Source: a virus. Taken from it: DNA of 64,000 nucleotides. The notes under the pieces are model-generated. The model worked only from the letters and a program-made list of their open reading frames with translations. It made no database searches and had not been told where the DNA came from. Of the stretch, positions 53,257 to 59,984 are shown in pieces (the stretch's first letter is position 1; every line of letters starts with the position of its first letter). The stretch spans positions 62,001 through 126,000 of IMG/VR virus record IMGVR_UViG_3300037541_000804; one strand, given 5' to 3'. Both the position numbers and the translations under genes were made by a program.

Positions 53257-53410
53257 AAATTGGAAATGAGAATTGCCACTTTCGATACTACGAAAAGTCC
53301 CTAATCCTCCCTTGCGGGTAGTGGCCCGTTTTGCATTAGGCTCTCATTGTTTAGAAATTATTGCCTGTCTCTCCAAGCTGTCACCGATGGCCTTTACCAA
53401 ACCACGCGCA
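53257..53410. other. gene-free stretch with nested hairpins
   Basis: CCTAAT/ATTAGG encloses CGGG/CCCG (about 53300-53343), and ACTTTCG can pair with CGAAA-GT just before (about 53277-53300). It lies between the tRNA-like gene and element 2 and may be part of a longer structured RNA. Confidence 0.35.
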
Positions 53411-53495
53411 AAGAAAGCCCCTTCCTTTAGGTAGGGGATGAATTTGCGGTCAAACAAAATAATTAAAAAGTTTTTGGGTGTTTTTTAACAATTAG

Positions 53496-53501
53496 TGTAA
53501 T
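53496..53501 (+). promoter_or_regulatory. L-motif TGTAAT of element 2
   Basis: TTAGTGTAATATA, 9 bases to the TTG start of tnpB. Confidence 0.5.
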
Positions 53502-53510
53502 ATATGGTGA

Positions 53511-54701
53511 TTGCACCACCGCGCTTACAAATTCCGAATTTATCCAACGACAGCGCAAGAACAAATCTTGCGGCAGACGATTGGGTGTACGCGGTTCATC
53601 TATAATTGGGCGCTGGCCCAAAGAAGGGAGGCATGGGTGCAAGATAAGAAAAACATGACCTATGCAAAGTCTTGCAAAGCGTTGACGGAGTTAAAAGACT
53701 CGCCAGAGCGCGAGTGGCTTAACGATGTGTCAAGCGTTTGCTTGCAACAAAGCCTCAATAACTTGGACGTTGCATTCGGCAATTTCTTTAAGAAGCGGGC
53801 GGCATATCCCAGCTTTAAGTCTCGCAAAAACGGTGGTTCTGCGCGGTTTATGGGCAACGCCTTTCGGCTGAAAGGCGAAAGCCTCTTCCTCGCGAAGATT
53901 AAAACGCCAATTAAAGTTCAATGGTCGCGCCCGCTTTCCAGCGTTCCGAACTCCATTACCGTTTCTCAAAACGCCAGCGGTCAATGGTTTGCGTCGTTCC
54001 TTTGTGAGGAGGAAATTGAAAAGCTTCCGCCTTCCAACGGTCGAATCGGTATCGACGTTGGTATTGAAAATTTTGCCACACTCTCGGATGGGTGCAAATT
54101 TCAATCTCCAAAAGCAATTCGTAAACTGCGCAAGAAAATGGCACGCCTGCAAAAGAGTCATTCGCGTAAGCAAAAAGGCTCCAAAAACCGTGAACGCACT
54201 CGCAAAAAAGTCGCCCGCCTTCACCAGCATATTTCAGATGTGCGCAAAGATTTTCTCCACAAACTGTCAACTCAACTCGTTCGCGAAAACCAAGCGATAG
54301 CGTTAGAAGACTTGTCTGTATCAAACATGGTTAAGAACCGCAAACTTTCTCGCTGTATCAGCGAGCAAGGCTGGCGAGACTTTCGCACCATGCTTGAATA
54401 CAAATGCGAATGGTATGGGCGCGAGCTACTAATAGTAGATCGTTGGTTTCCAAGCAGCAAAACCTGCTCATGTTGTGGAGCGAAGGCTAGCTTTGGCCTA
54501 GAAACAAGGCAATGGACGTGTGGCGGCTGCGGCGCTAGCCATGACCGAGACGTTAACGCCGCAAAAAACATTTTGGCCGCTGGACAAGCGGTGTCAGACT
54601 GTGGAGTGGACGGAAGACCAACGAAGAACTATGTTCTTCGGGGCAGGACACTACGAAGCAGTAAATCAAAGGCGCGAGCCAAGGAATCCCCGTCTCTTTA
54701 G
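53511..54701 (+). CDS. tnpB: TnpB RNA-guided nuclease, element 2
   Basis: 396 residues, beginning at TTG (MHHRAYKFRIYPTTAQEQIL); the ATG and GTG just upstream are out of frame. RuvC residues are complete: IGIDVGIENFATL, IALEDLSVSNMVKN and HDRDVNAAKNIL. Zinc module CSCCG...CGGCG (C-x2-C). Same domain order as copy 1, with a central stretch nearly identical at DNA level and more divergent ends. Confidence 0.9.
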   Translation: MHHRAYKFRIYPTTAQEQILRQTIGCTRFIYNWALAQRREAWVQDKKNMTYAKSCKALTELKDSPEREWLNDVSSVCLQQSLNNLDVAFGNFFKKRAAYPSFKSRKNGGSARFMGNAFRLKGESLFLAKIKTPIKVQWSRPLSSVPNSITVSQNASGQWFASFLCEEEIEKLPPSNGRIGIDVGIENFATLSDGCKFQSPKAIRKLRKKMARLQKSHSRKQKGSKNRERTRKKVARLHQHISDVRKDFLHKLSTQLVRENQAIALEDLSVSNMVKNRKLSRCISEQGWRDFRTMLEYKCEWYGRELLIVDRWFPSSKTCSCCGAKASFGLETRQWTCGGCGASHDRDVNAAKNILAAGQAVSDCGVDGRPTKNYVLRGRTLRSSKSKARAKESPSL

Positions 54702-54738
54702 GGCGGGGAGGATGTCAACTGTCTAATAAAACTTTAGC
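54570..54738 (+). ncRNA. predicted omega RNA of element 2
   Basis: Scaffold over the tnpB 3' end and right hairpin; guide after TGTCAA would be CTGTCTAATAAAACTTTAGC, which runs into the left arm of the inverted repeat at 54729. The 5' boundary is a guess. Confidence 0.4.
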
Positions 54739-54861
54739 ACGCTAAATTCGTTCCGTCAATCCCCAAGACACAATATCGAGGGGCGAAACCATTAACCGTT
54801 GGTTCCAGCAATCAACCCATTTGTAGGGTGCCTATCGCGTTTAGGCACGGTGCTAAAGTTT
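54729..54861. ncRNA. candidate structured RNA closed by a 12-bp stem
   Basis: AAACTTTAGCAC (54729-54740) pairs perfectly with GTGCTAAAGTTT (54850-54861). Inside are four further helices: CCCC/GGGG (54761-54764/54780-54783), AACC/GGTT (54794-54797/54801-54804), ACCC/GGGT (54815-54818/54826-54829) and GTGCCTA/TAGGCAC (54828-54834/54842-54848); the last two overlap by two bases. No ORF crosses it. The strand is undecided: it follows the stop of 54868-55122 on the minus strand and element 2 on the plus strand. Confidence 0.5.
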
Positions 54862-54867
54862 AAGAAA

Positions 54868-55122
54868 TTAGGAATGCAGCTTGTGGTTCGTATAAGCGGC
54901 TTTGAACTTGGGATAGCTCTTGTATTTGGTCAAGTCTTTTTCAACCATTACGCGGTGAATGCTGTTGATAGAGCAACCTCGCTTGCGCATAGCGCTAACG
55001 GTTTCCGCCTCGTCAGAAGCCATAATCGCCCTTGGTCTTCCGAGGTTCTTAATGCGGCCATTCGCAAGAATTTTTGCGCGAGCTACTAGCTGATCTACGA
55101 TTTGTTTGTTTTTGTTGTTCAT
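54868..55122 (-). CDS. HTH-like hypothetical protein
   Basis: 84 residues, basic. RPRAIMASDEAETVSAMRKRGCSINSIHRVMVEKD (about 30-64) has the resolvase-type helix-turn-helix pattern (a...l...G.Si..I.....), so it may bind DNA. No catalytic domain. Confidence 0.65.
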   Translation of the reverse strand: MNNKNKQIVDQLVARAKILANGRIKNLGRPRAIMASDEAETVSAMRKRGCSINSIHRVMVEKDLTKYKSYPKFKAAYTNHKLHS

Positions 55123-55188
55123 TTTAGTTTAGGTTTATTTTGTTTTTTCAGAAGGGGTTTTAGGGAGTTTGGCCGAAAGGCTTAACCC

Positions 55189-55407
55189 CTAAGCGTTAGC
55201 GATAATAGACTGTAGTTCAAAAACCACGGATTGCAAGTCGTTTTTAATTCGGCGCAGGGCGTCTGGTTGTTTTTCGTGTTTGGCGATTGAACCACCGATA
55301 AGATAATACATGTTTTGCACCACGTCAACTGCTTCCGTGGAATAGTCGAGAATTTCTTGTCGCGGGTTATTTGTTAGGCTGGGGGCGATGCGGTCGATGA
55401 GTTTCAT
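55189..55407 (-). CDS. hypothetical helical protein
   Basis: 72 residues; helices separated by a Gly-Gly (VVQNMYYLIGGSIAKHEKQPDALRRIKNDLQSVV). Possibly a small oligomeric regulator. No E-promoter seen; probably follows 55411-55596. Confidence 0.55.
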   Translation of the reverse strand: MKLIDRIAPSLTNNPRQEILDYSTEAVDVVQNMYYLIGGSIAKHEKQPDALRRIKNDLQSVVFELQSIIANA

Positions 55408-55410
55408 AGT

Positions 55411-55596
55411 TTAGTCAATTCTAAGGAAGTCTTCGCCTTCCGTCAAGTTATTTGTGTCTATTTTTGGGTCAGTTTCATCAATTTCGTCGCCAGCGTCAAA
55501 ATGTTCGGTTTCCCAATAAGGATTCCAGCAACAACCGTCGCCGCAAAAGTCGCCGTTGTCAACGTAGAGTTCGCAAGAGTGTAGGAGGGAAATCAT
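55411..55596 (-). CDS. hypothetical acidic protein
   Basis: 61 residues, Asp/Glu-rich, with CELYVDNGDFCGDGCCWN, a Cys cluster in a turn-rich stretch. Three bases between its stop and 55407. Confidence 0.55.
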   Translation of the reverse strand: MISLLHSCELYVDNGDFCGDGCCWNPYWETEHFDAGDEIDETDPKIDTNNLTEGEDFLRID

Positions 55597-55613
55597 GTGT
55601 TTTGTTTTTAAAA

Positions 55614-55814
55614 TTATGCGCTGCCGTAGCGGAAACTTTTCCAGCCATCTCCGTAATTAGAAAATCCAAGTTCTTCTAATTTGGCCGTGTCTTCTTCTGA
55701 AATTTCAGCATCGTCATAACCGCAAATCCACAATTCGTCATGCTCGCAATGAGTTTGGTATGGTTCGTCACCATATTTAAGGAAAATGGTTAGTGCTTCG
55801 ATTAGGTTTTTCAT
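55614..55814 (-). CDS. hypothetical acidic protein
   Basis: 66 residues; helix EALTIFLKYGDEPYQTHCEHDELWICG followed by EEDTAKLEELGFSNYGDGWKSFRYGSA. The ....dt.kLeelGf......w.SF.ygSa ending is a recurrent phage small-protein signature. Function unknown. Confidence 0.65.
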   Translation of the reverse strand: MKNLIEALTIFLKYGDEPYQTHCEHDELWICGYDDAEISEEDTAKLEELGFSNYGDGWKSFRYGSA

Positions 55815-55817
55815 GGG

Positions 55818-55901
55818 TTATTTCTTGAGAACCAGTAGAACTGGCAGTGCGACGAAACAAATCGCCGCAATCCAGATTAAGATTTTGAAGATTGTTTGCA
55901 T
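55818..55901 (-). CDS. 27-residue membrane peptide
   Basis: One hydrophobic helix (Ile/Ala/Val/Leu) between MQTIFK and a Lys-Lys end. Three bases before the ATG of 55614-55814. Confidence 0.5.
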   Translation of the reverse strand: MQTIFKILIWIAAICFVALPVLLVLKK

Positions 55902-55902
55902 A

Positions 55903-56109
55903 TTAGTTGAGAACAATAATCGACTTATCTGGCGGAGTCAAGCCGAAATTCTTTTGCGGCGGGGTTTTATTTGGCCGACCATTCGCCGCTAGCTGAAATA
56001 GAGCAACAGCAACAACACCAGCCATAAATATAGACAAAATCAACCAAACAATTGGCCCAAAAATAATCCATCCAAGGAATTTGGCCGTTTTTAAAAGCAT
56101 AATTTTCAT
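55903..56109 (-). CDS. small membrane protein
   Basis: 68 residues from the ATG that overlaps the stop of 56106-56189 (ATGA). Hydrophobic span FLGWIIFGPIVWLILSIFMAGVVAVALF, then a polar tail with Pro. Type I or II single-span protein of unknown function. Confidence 0.55.
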   Translation of the reverse strand: MKIMLLKTAKFLGWIIFGPIVWLILSIFMAGVVAVALFQLAANGRPNKTPPQKNFGLTPPDKSIIVLN

Positions 56110-56189
56110 GAAAATAAAGACGCAAAAATGAAAACAAGAACAGCCGACAAACCCAATACACAAACGAAATTCTCTGGGGTAAAGGTCAT
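56106..56189 (-). CDS. 27-residue membrane peptide
   Basis: MTFTPENFVCVLGLSAVLVF and an aromatic end: one membrane helix. ATGA overlaps at both ends, supporting translation within the chain 56245-55818. Confidence 0.5.
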   Translation of the reverse strand: MTFTPENFVCVLGLSAVLVFIFASLFS

Positions 56190-56245
56190 TGTTTTTCGAT
56201 TAGTTTTTTGGCCTCGTTGACACAATCTAACAAAAAATCATTCAT
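56186..56245 (-). CDS. 19-residue peptide
   Basis: Charged helix (starts MNDFLLDCVNE). A purine-rich GAGAAGGAA lies just upstream, a possible ribosome-binding site. The ATGA junction with 56106-56189 is its best support. Confidence 0.3.
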   Translation of the reverse strand: MNDFLLDCVNEAKKLIEKQ

Positions 56246-56264
56246 TTCCTTCTCGTCTCCCGTG

Positions 56265-56324
56265 TTAGCGTTTTTTGTTAATGAGCGGGAATAGAGCGTT
56301 TTTGATTTGTTGTAGGGTGAACAT
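56265..56324 (-). CDS. 19-residue peptide
   Basis: MFTLQQIKNALFPLINKKR, an amphipathic helix. Lies directly after 56331-56573. Tentative. Confidence 0.3.
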   Translation of the reverse strand: MFTLQQIKNALFPLINKKR

Positions 56325-56330
56325 GTGTTG

Positions 56331-56573
56331 TTAGTCTTCGTTGTCAAAATATTCGGTGTATTGTTTACCATTGTCAAATAGATAATTCAACAAGGCTTCT
56401 CTATCTTCCGAAACGGCGATAATTGAGACGGCCAAGGATTCATCCTTTGTGCGAATGTCTTGAAGAATGCAGTATTTATTTTTGCCGCTACCATCATCGT
56501 ATTTTTCGATATGGCAGTAGTCAGGATGTACTGCTGGGCGAAAGGAGATTTGAGGATATTTTTCTTCTTTCAT
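56331..56573 (-). CDS. hypothetical protein
   Basis: 80 residues, beta-rich centre (YCILQDIRTKDESLAVSIIAVSEDREALLNYLF), acidic end. Begins 2 bases after the stop of 56575-56733. Confidence 0.55.
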   Translation of the reverse strand: MKEEKYPQISFRPAVHPDYCHIEKYDDGSGKNKYCILQDIRTKDESLAVSIIAVSEDREALLNYLFDNGKQYTEYFDNED

Positions 56574-56574
56574 G

Positions 56575-56733
56575 CTAATATCGGGCGCGGCAATCTACAT
56601 TTAGGCAAATTCCTTGGCCGTGACGGGTAAAGTTTAGCGTTGTTCCGCATTTTCGGCAGAAACCGCAGAATTTGCAGATTTTGCAGATTTTGCCGAGGTA
56701 GTAGAGAAAGCGGAGATGTAGTTTGCGAATCAT
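56575..56733 (-). CDS. 52-residue Cys-rich protein
   Basis: CKICKFCGFCRKCGTT in the middle and GICLNVDCRARY at the end: closely spaced CxxC pairs as in zinc ribbons or small metal carriers. ATGA overlap with 56730-57176. Confidence 0.6.
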   Translation of the reverse strand: MIRKLHLRFLYYLGKICKICKFCGFCRKCGTTLNFTRHGQGICLNVDCRARY

Positions 56734-57176
56734 AGCGATAGTGTAGTATGCCAGTAACTCTCAAAGCTGTCAACCAATTCCCAACAATAATCTTTCTTGC
56801 AATCGTTGTTGTAGAGGTATGAGCCGTCTGGAAGAACGAACGATAATAGTCCGTCTCCATTCCAATAATAAAGCATTTTTATTGAGCGATTGTTGCTGAT
56901 TTGAAACTCTTTACAGTTGAAGATTTCGGCGCAGGTGAAGAAATTTTCGCAAGTTTCATCGCATTTTAGGAATGTATTTGGTTCGTTTTCGCAATCCCAT
57001 TCTGGCACAGGCTGTTTTGGTAGCTCAATAACATTTTCGCGCAGTTCAAAGGTTGAATAGCAGCCTAATGTGTAATCTGGCCCAATTCTATCCTGTTTAA
57101 AAAACAAGTGGCGCAAGTGTTCGCCAACGAGGTTGGGGTTGTCTTGGGCGTTGACAGAGAGATTTAGAGAGAACAT
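56730..57176 (-). CDS. hypothetical protein
   Basis: 148 residues, beta-rich, with several Cys (CDETCENFFTCAEIFNCKEF). E-promoter TTGACG, 17 bases, TAGTTT, 5 bases. No family recognised. Confidence 0.55.
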   Translation of the reverse strand: MFSLNLSVNAQDNPNLVGEHLRHLFFKQDRIGPDYTLGCYSTFELRENVIELPKQPVPEWDCENEPNTFLKCDETCENFFTCAEIFNCKEFQISNNRSIKMLYYWNGDGLLSFVLPDGSYLYNNDCKKDYCWELVDSFESYWHTTLSL

Positions 57177-57253
57177 CTTCCAAACTACACTTTTTTGTTT
57201 GGGCCGTCAAATGTTTTTGTTAAATTTTTGCGGCAGGAGGTTGGGTTTTTGAA

Positions 57254-57259
57254 TGTAAT
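57254..57259 (+). promoter_or_regulatory. L-motif TGTAAT of the metallopeptidase gene
   Basis: TGTAAT with 7 bases (ATGGGGT) to the ATG at 57267. No -35 box. Confidence 0.5.
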
Positions 57260-57266
57260 ATGGGGT

Positions 57267-57896
57267 ATGAAAGCTTCTTCTCGCGCAAGGAAAATCCTTA
57301 AATCTTTCCCGCAGGATGTTCAAAAATACTTTCTAAAAATAGACAAAAAGCTCCAAAAACAGGGCTACACTTTTTTTCTTGGCGGCGGAAAGTCTCTTTA
57401 TAATAGCGGGAAATGCTCTGGTTACTTTTGTCCCACAAGTAGGGTTTTGGCCGTTTCTATTGGAGGCTTATTAGAAGACTCTATTTCAACGCTGACGCAC
57501 GAATACTGTCACTATTTGCAATATAAAAATAAATCATCAATTTGGCACAGTTGTAAAATCTATAGCGGTCATCAAAGGTTCTTAAATTATCTTAGTGGTT
57601 CTAAAATTTATAAGGCTAGAGAATGCACTATCGCTGCGCTCCTTCTTGAATTAGATTGCGAAAAAAGGGCCATTCGCGCTCTAAAAAGATGGCCAAAATA
57701 TATAGATATTAATTTAGCAAAAAAAAGCGCAACTGCTTATATTTTGTCCCATTGGTGGATGTTGGAAAACAGAAAATGGCCAACCACTAGTATCTATAGC
57801 AAAAAAATTCTTTGTCACTGCCCAAACAAATTCCTAAAGTCTTATCTTAATGTCCCAGAAAAAATAGCCATTGCTTTCAAACGTCACTTAAGATAA
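57267..57896 (+). CDS. zinc metallopeptidase-like protein (HEYCH)
   Basis: 209 residues from the ATG just after the L-motif; a longer frame starts 24 codons earlier, across the motif. ISTLTHEYCHYLQYKNKSS (about 78-96) is an HExxH zinc site with the helix expected for gluzincin/SprT-like peptidases. An acidic region (ECTIAALLLELDCEKRAI) downstream could provide the third ligand. The only long plus-strand gene in this part and expressed with a late-type signal, so a virion or lysis-stage role is possible. It is AT-rich and may be a recent arrival. Confidence 0.7.
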   Translation: MKASSRARKILKSFPQDVQKYFLKIDKKLQKQGYTFFLGGGKSLYNSGKCSGYFCPTSRVLAVSIGGLLEDSISTLTHEYCHYLQYKNKSSIWHSCKIYSGHQRFLNYLSGSKIYKARECTIAALLLELDCEKRAIRALKRWPKYIDINLAKKSATAYILSHWWMLENRKWPTTSIYSKKILCHCPNKFLKSYLNVPEKIAIAFKRHLR

Positions 57897-57980
57897 GTAT
57901 GCTATAAAAGCAAACCAATTTTGTCAAATTCGCACAAAAGGATTCCGCCCAATTTAAAAGAGGCATTTGATCGTTGGTGT

Positions 57981-58013
57981 AAATAAAAAACCCTCGCCTT
58001 TTGAGCGAGGGTT
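57981..58013 (-). terminator. terminator after the holin-like gene
   Basis: AACCCTCGC/GCGAGGGTT stem (9 bp, 7-base loop) followed on the minus strand by TTTTATTT. Confidence 0.8.
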
Positions 58014-58032
58014 GATTAGTTCTTTTAATGAA

Positions 58033-58212
58033 TTATTTCTTTTTGAAATTCAGGGCCAAGTAATTGACCACTTTTGCTACTTTCGCAACCCAACTATTGT
58101 CCTTGTCTGAGGGAGTGAGATTTGCGACTAGGGATGCCACGGTGACAATTCCAGTCACAATGGCAATAAGGGCTTCTGCGTTGTCGGTAATGAATTTAAT
58201 GGAATCTTGCAT
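58033..58212 (-). CDS. holin-like small membrane protein
   Basis: 59 residues. Residues about 13-32 form one hydrophobic helix (ALIAIVTGIVTVASLVANLT), followed by TPSDKDNSWVAKV and a second amphipathic helix ending in LNFKKK. This NLTP..KD..wv.K....v..lALN..K layout is common in small phage membrane proteins found near lysis genes. The leader carries GGGGAG, a possible ribosome-binding site, and an L-motif lies 23 bases upstream. It has its own terminator, so it is a single-gene late unit. Confidence 0.6.
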   Translation of the reverse strand: MQDSIKFITDNAEALIAIVTGIVTVASLVANLTPSDKDNSWVAKVAKVVNYLALNFKKK

Positions 58213-58235
58213 AGGGTGAAATCTTTCTCCCCTAG

Positions 58236-58241
58236 ATTACA
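58236..58241 (-). promoter_or_regulatory. L-motif TGTAAT of the holin-like gene
   Basis: TGTAAT with 23 bases to the ATG; unlike the leaderless cases this leaves room for the purine-rich GGGGAGAAAG. Confidence 0.5.
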
Positions 58242-58242
58242 C

Positions 58243-58380
58243 TTAAAACTGCAAAATTCTCTCCAACAATCTTTGTTGCCTGCGTTTAAGGCAGTTAGAG
58301 TAGCGTGTTTTTTTCGGCCCATACCAATACCAGTAACAGAACGACAAAAACGAATAAAAAAAGTACTTAATAATCACCAT
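58243..58380 (-). CDS. 45-residue basic protein with hydrophobic start
   Basis: MVIIKYFFYSFLSFCYWYWY is aromatic/hydrophobic, then an Arg/Lys-rich helix. Its ATG overlaps the stop of 58374-58583. Membrane-associated peptide, function unknown. Confidence 0.5.
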   Translation of the reverse strand: MVIIKYFFYSFLSFCYWYWYGPKKTRYSNCLKRRQQRLLERILQF

Positions 58381-58583
58381 TTTTCTTTTGGGCAGGGTTT
58401 GTTGCTGAAAATCTTTGCTTTCAACATGCATTTGCAAACGGAACAATGGGCAACTGGCGTGTCAGCTTTAAATTCGCACGAGTTGCAAATTGCCAAGCGA
58501 GCTTCGCCCTTTTTAAATTGTTCGGCGGAGGGAGAAAAGGCCGTTCCCCATGATTTTAAAATGTCAAGAATGTTAATCGGCAT
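58374..58583 (-). CDS. DUF6171-like zinc protein
   Basis: 69 residues. An R-containing helix precedes CNSCEFK, then HCSVCKCMLKAKIFSNKPCPKEKW. The C..C...........C.vCkC.l..K......CP..kW pattern is that of a widespread phage zinc protein. Overlaps both neighbours. Confidence 0.7.
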   Translation of the reverse strand: MPINILDILKSWGTAFSPSAEQFKKGEARLAICNSCEFKADTPVAHCSVCKCMLKAKIFSNKPCPKEKW

Positions 58584-58977
58584 ATTCTATTCCGTATATA
58601 TTACCCGTAATTGTGTGATGTGAGCAATTTCTCATCGACAAATCAATATGTTCCTCCGTCAAGTCTTTAAGGATGAATTCCCCATCGCGCCAAACTACTT
58701 GATACTCAGTCTCAAAAACAACCATTTCTAGTATATCGCCCAAATAGATTTTCCGACCCGCCGAATCAAAATAACCGCTCCAAGGTTCCACGACAAAGTT
58801 TCTGGAATCATGCTCCACGACAAAATCGCCTTCATCTTCGTATGGTGCTTGTCTTACGATTTCTATAATTCCGCCAGTCGGCAAGAGGGCAAACTCGCTC
58901 GTAGTCCGTTGATTGGACGGCCAGAACGGGGAATTGGTGTAGAGGTTGGCCTTCTTGGAAAACAGTCGAAAATTCAT
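58573..58977 (-). CDS. YopX-like protein
   Basis: 134 residues. WSGYFDSAGRKIYLGDILEMVVFETEYQVVWRDGEFIL (about 68-105) and HHTITGNIYGIEYAD at the end match the YopX pattern (tGl.DknGk.iyeGDIv......y.v.wddg.f; ..viGNIyenpe). YopX proteins are common in phages; function unknown. A 12-codon ORF (ending in an ATGA overlap with this ATG) precedes it and may couple its translation. Confidence 0.78.
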   Translation of the reverse strand: MNFRLFSKKANLYTNSPFWPSNQRTTSEFALLPTGGIIEIVRQAPYEDEGDFVVEHDSRNFVVEPWSGYFDSAGRKIYLGDILEMVVFETEYQVVWRDGEFILKDLTEEHIDLSMRNCSHHTITGNIYGIEYAD

Positions 58978-59012
58978 GGTTTTTTAATTTGCTCTTTAGT
59001 GAGTTGTTTCAT

Positions 59013-59216
59013 TTAATTATCAAGCAAATACTTGATTCGTTCAGGAAGAAGTTTAACTCTGCTTGGAACTTCATGCAGGTAATCTTTTAGAACTTCTCGC
59101 ACTTGCTTTAGAGTCTTGAGTTCTGATTCAATTACGGTGACGATAAACGCTTCATGATCAAAATCTTTCGGCGGAAAAGCGGGGAGAAGATAGGAAAATC
59201 TTTCAGAAAGGTTCAT
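59013..59216 (-). CDS. hypothetical helical protein
   Basis: 67 residues: AFIVTVIESELKTLKQVREVLKDYLHEVPSRVKLLPERIKYLLDN, two helices around a Pro turn. Follows the coiled-coil gene by 13 bases. Confidence 0.55.
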   Translation of the reverse strand: MNLSERFSYLLPAFPPKDFDHEAFIVTVIESELKTLKQVREVLKDYLHEVPSRVKLLPERIKYLLDN

Positions 59217-59229
59217 GTTAGAATTTAGC

Positions 59230-59823
59230 CTATTTTTCGATAATTACAAGCTTTTTCTCTAATTCTTCAATATTCCATGTCAAGGCTCGATTTTCAACAC
59301 TTAGTTTCGCCACTTCTTCTTTTAATTCAGCGATTATTTCGTCCGCTTCGGAAAGTAATTGAACCTTGTCTTCGTATTCTTCCTGTAGCTTAGAAATGTT
59401 TTTAGCGTCATTCGCGACTAGGTTAATTTCGGCAATTAGGCCAAAATGCCTGACAGCTTCTTCTATTTCGTCCCAAAGAGTTTTTGTCGTTTCTGGATCG
59501 TCGCCGAAATTGTCGGTCCACTTTTCGAGTTCTTCTTCTACGTCTGATTTGGCGTCTTTAAGGTCTTGGATTTCGGATTCGAGGTTTTTAATTGAATCTT
59601 TAAGGCCGCTCACCTTATCCTCTTGGGCTTTTTGCTCTCCCTCACAATCAACCAAAATCTTAATCGCCGCTGTTCGGCCTATTATTCTATAGGCTTTAAT
59701 AATCGGGAACTCTTGGCCGTCTGGATATTCCGCTAAAACTGGAATAGGGCAACCATTGATGCCGAAAAGACACCGTTCAATTTCTTCGTTCTTAATATAG
59801 GCTGAAATAGATTCTGGATTCAT
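59230..59823 (-). CDS. coiled-coil protein
   Basis: 197 residues. Residues 1-60 are globular with two Cys; residues about 65-195 form two long acidic heptad blocks (LKDSIKNLESEIQDLKDAKSDVEEELEKW; EIIAELKEEVAKLSVENRALTWNIEELEKKL). Probably dimeric. The ATG overlaps the stop of 59820-59984 (ATGA). Confidence 0.65.
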   Translation of the reverse strand: MNPESISAYIKNEEIERCLFGINGCPIPVLAEYPDGQEFPIIKAYRIIGRTAAIKILVDCEGEQKAQEDKVSGLKDSIKNLESEIQDLKDAKSDVEEELEKWTDNFGDDPETTKTLWDEIEEAVRHFGLIAEINLVANDAKNISKLQEEYEDKVQLLSEADEIIAELKEEVAKLSVENRALTWNIEELEKKLVIIEK

Positions 59824-59984
59824 TGTTTTTGCTGAATTAATAGTTGGACTTTTCTCAAGGCTACTTCTGCGTCCAAAAGAGGGGCTTTCAGTCGTGCGGG
59901 CAATGTAGAGTCTTTTTGCGCGAAGTCAAGTTTTGGAATGATAAAATCAAAAATAACAGCAAGGTATTCTTCTGGATCAGTCAT
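59820..59984 (-). CDS. 54-residue hypothetical protein
   Basis: MTDPEEYLAVIFDFIIPKLD then a helix with Leu/Arg/Gln. Overlaps genes on both sides by a few bases. Confidence 0.55.
   Translation of the reverse strand: MTDPEEYLAVIFDFIIPKLDFAQKDSTLPARLKAPLLDAEVALRKVQLLIQQKQ

Larger units (their letters stand above)
53411..54718 (+). mobile_element. IS200/IS605-family (IS1341-like) element 2, tnpB only
   Basis: Left hairpin CCCCT-t-CC-TTTA-GG-t-AGGGG (53418-53437) shows base-pair swaps against element 1 with structure kept. Right hairpin around 54688-54707, then TGTCAA. No tnpA. Inserted between the tRNA-like region and a structured inverted repeat. Confidence 0.8.
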
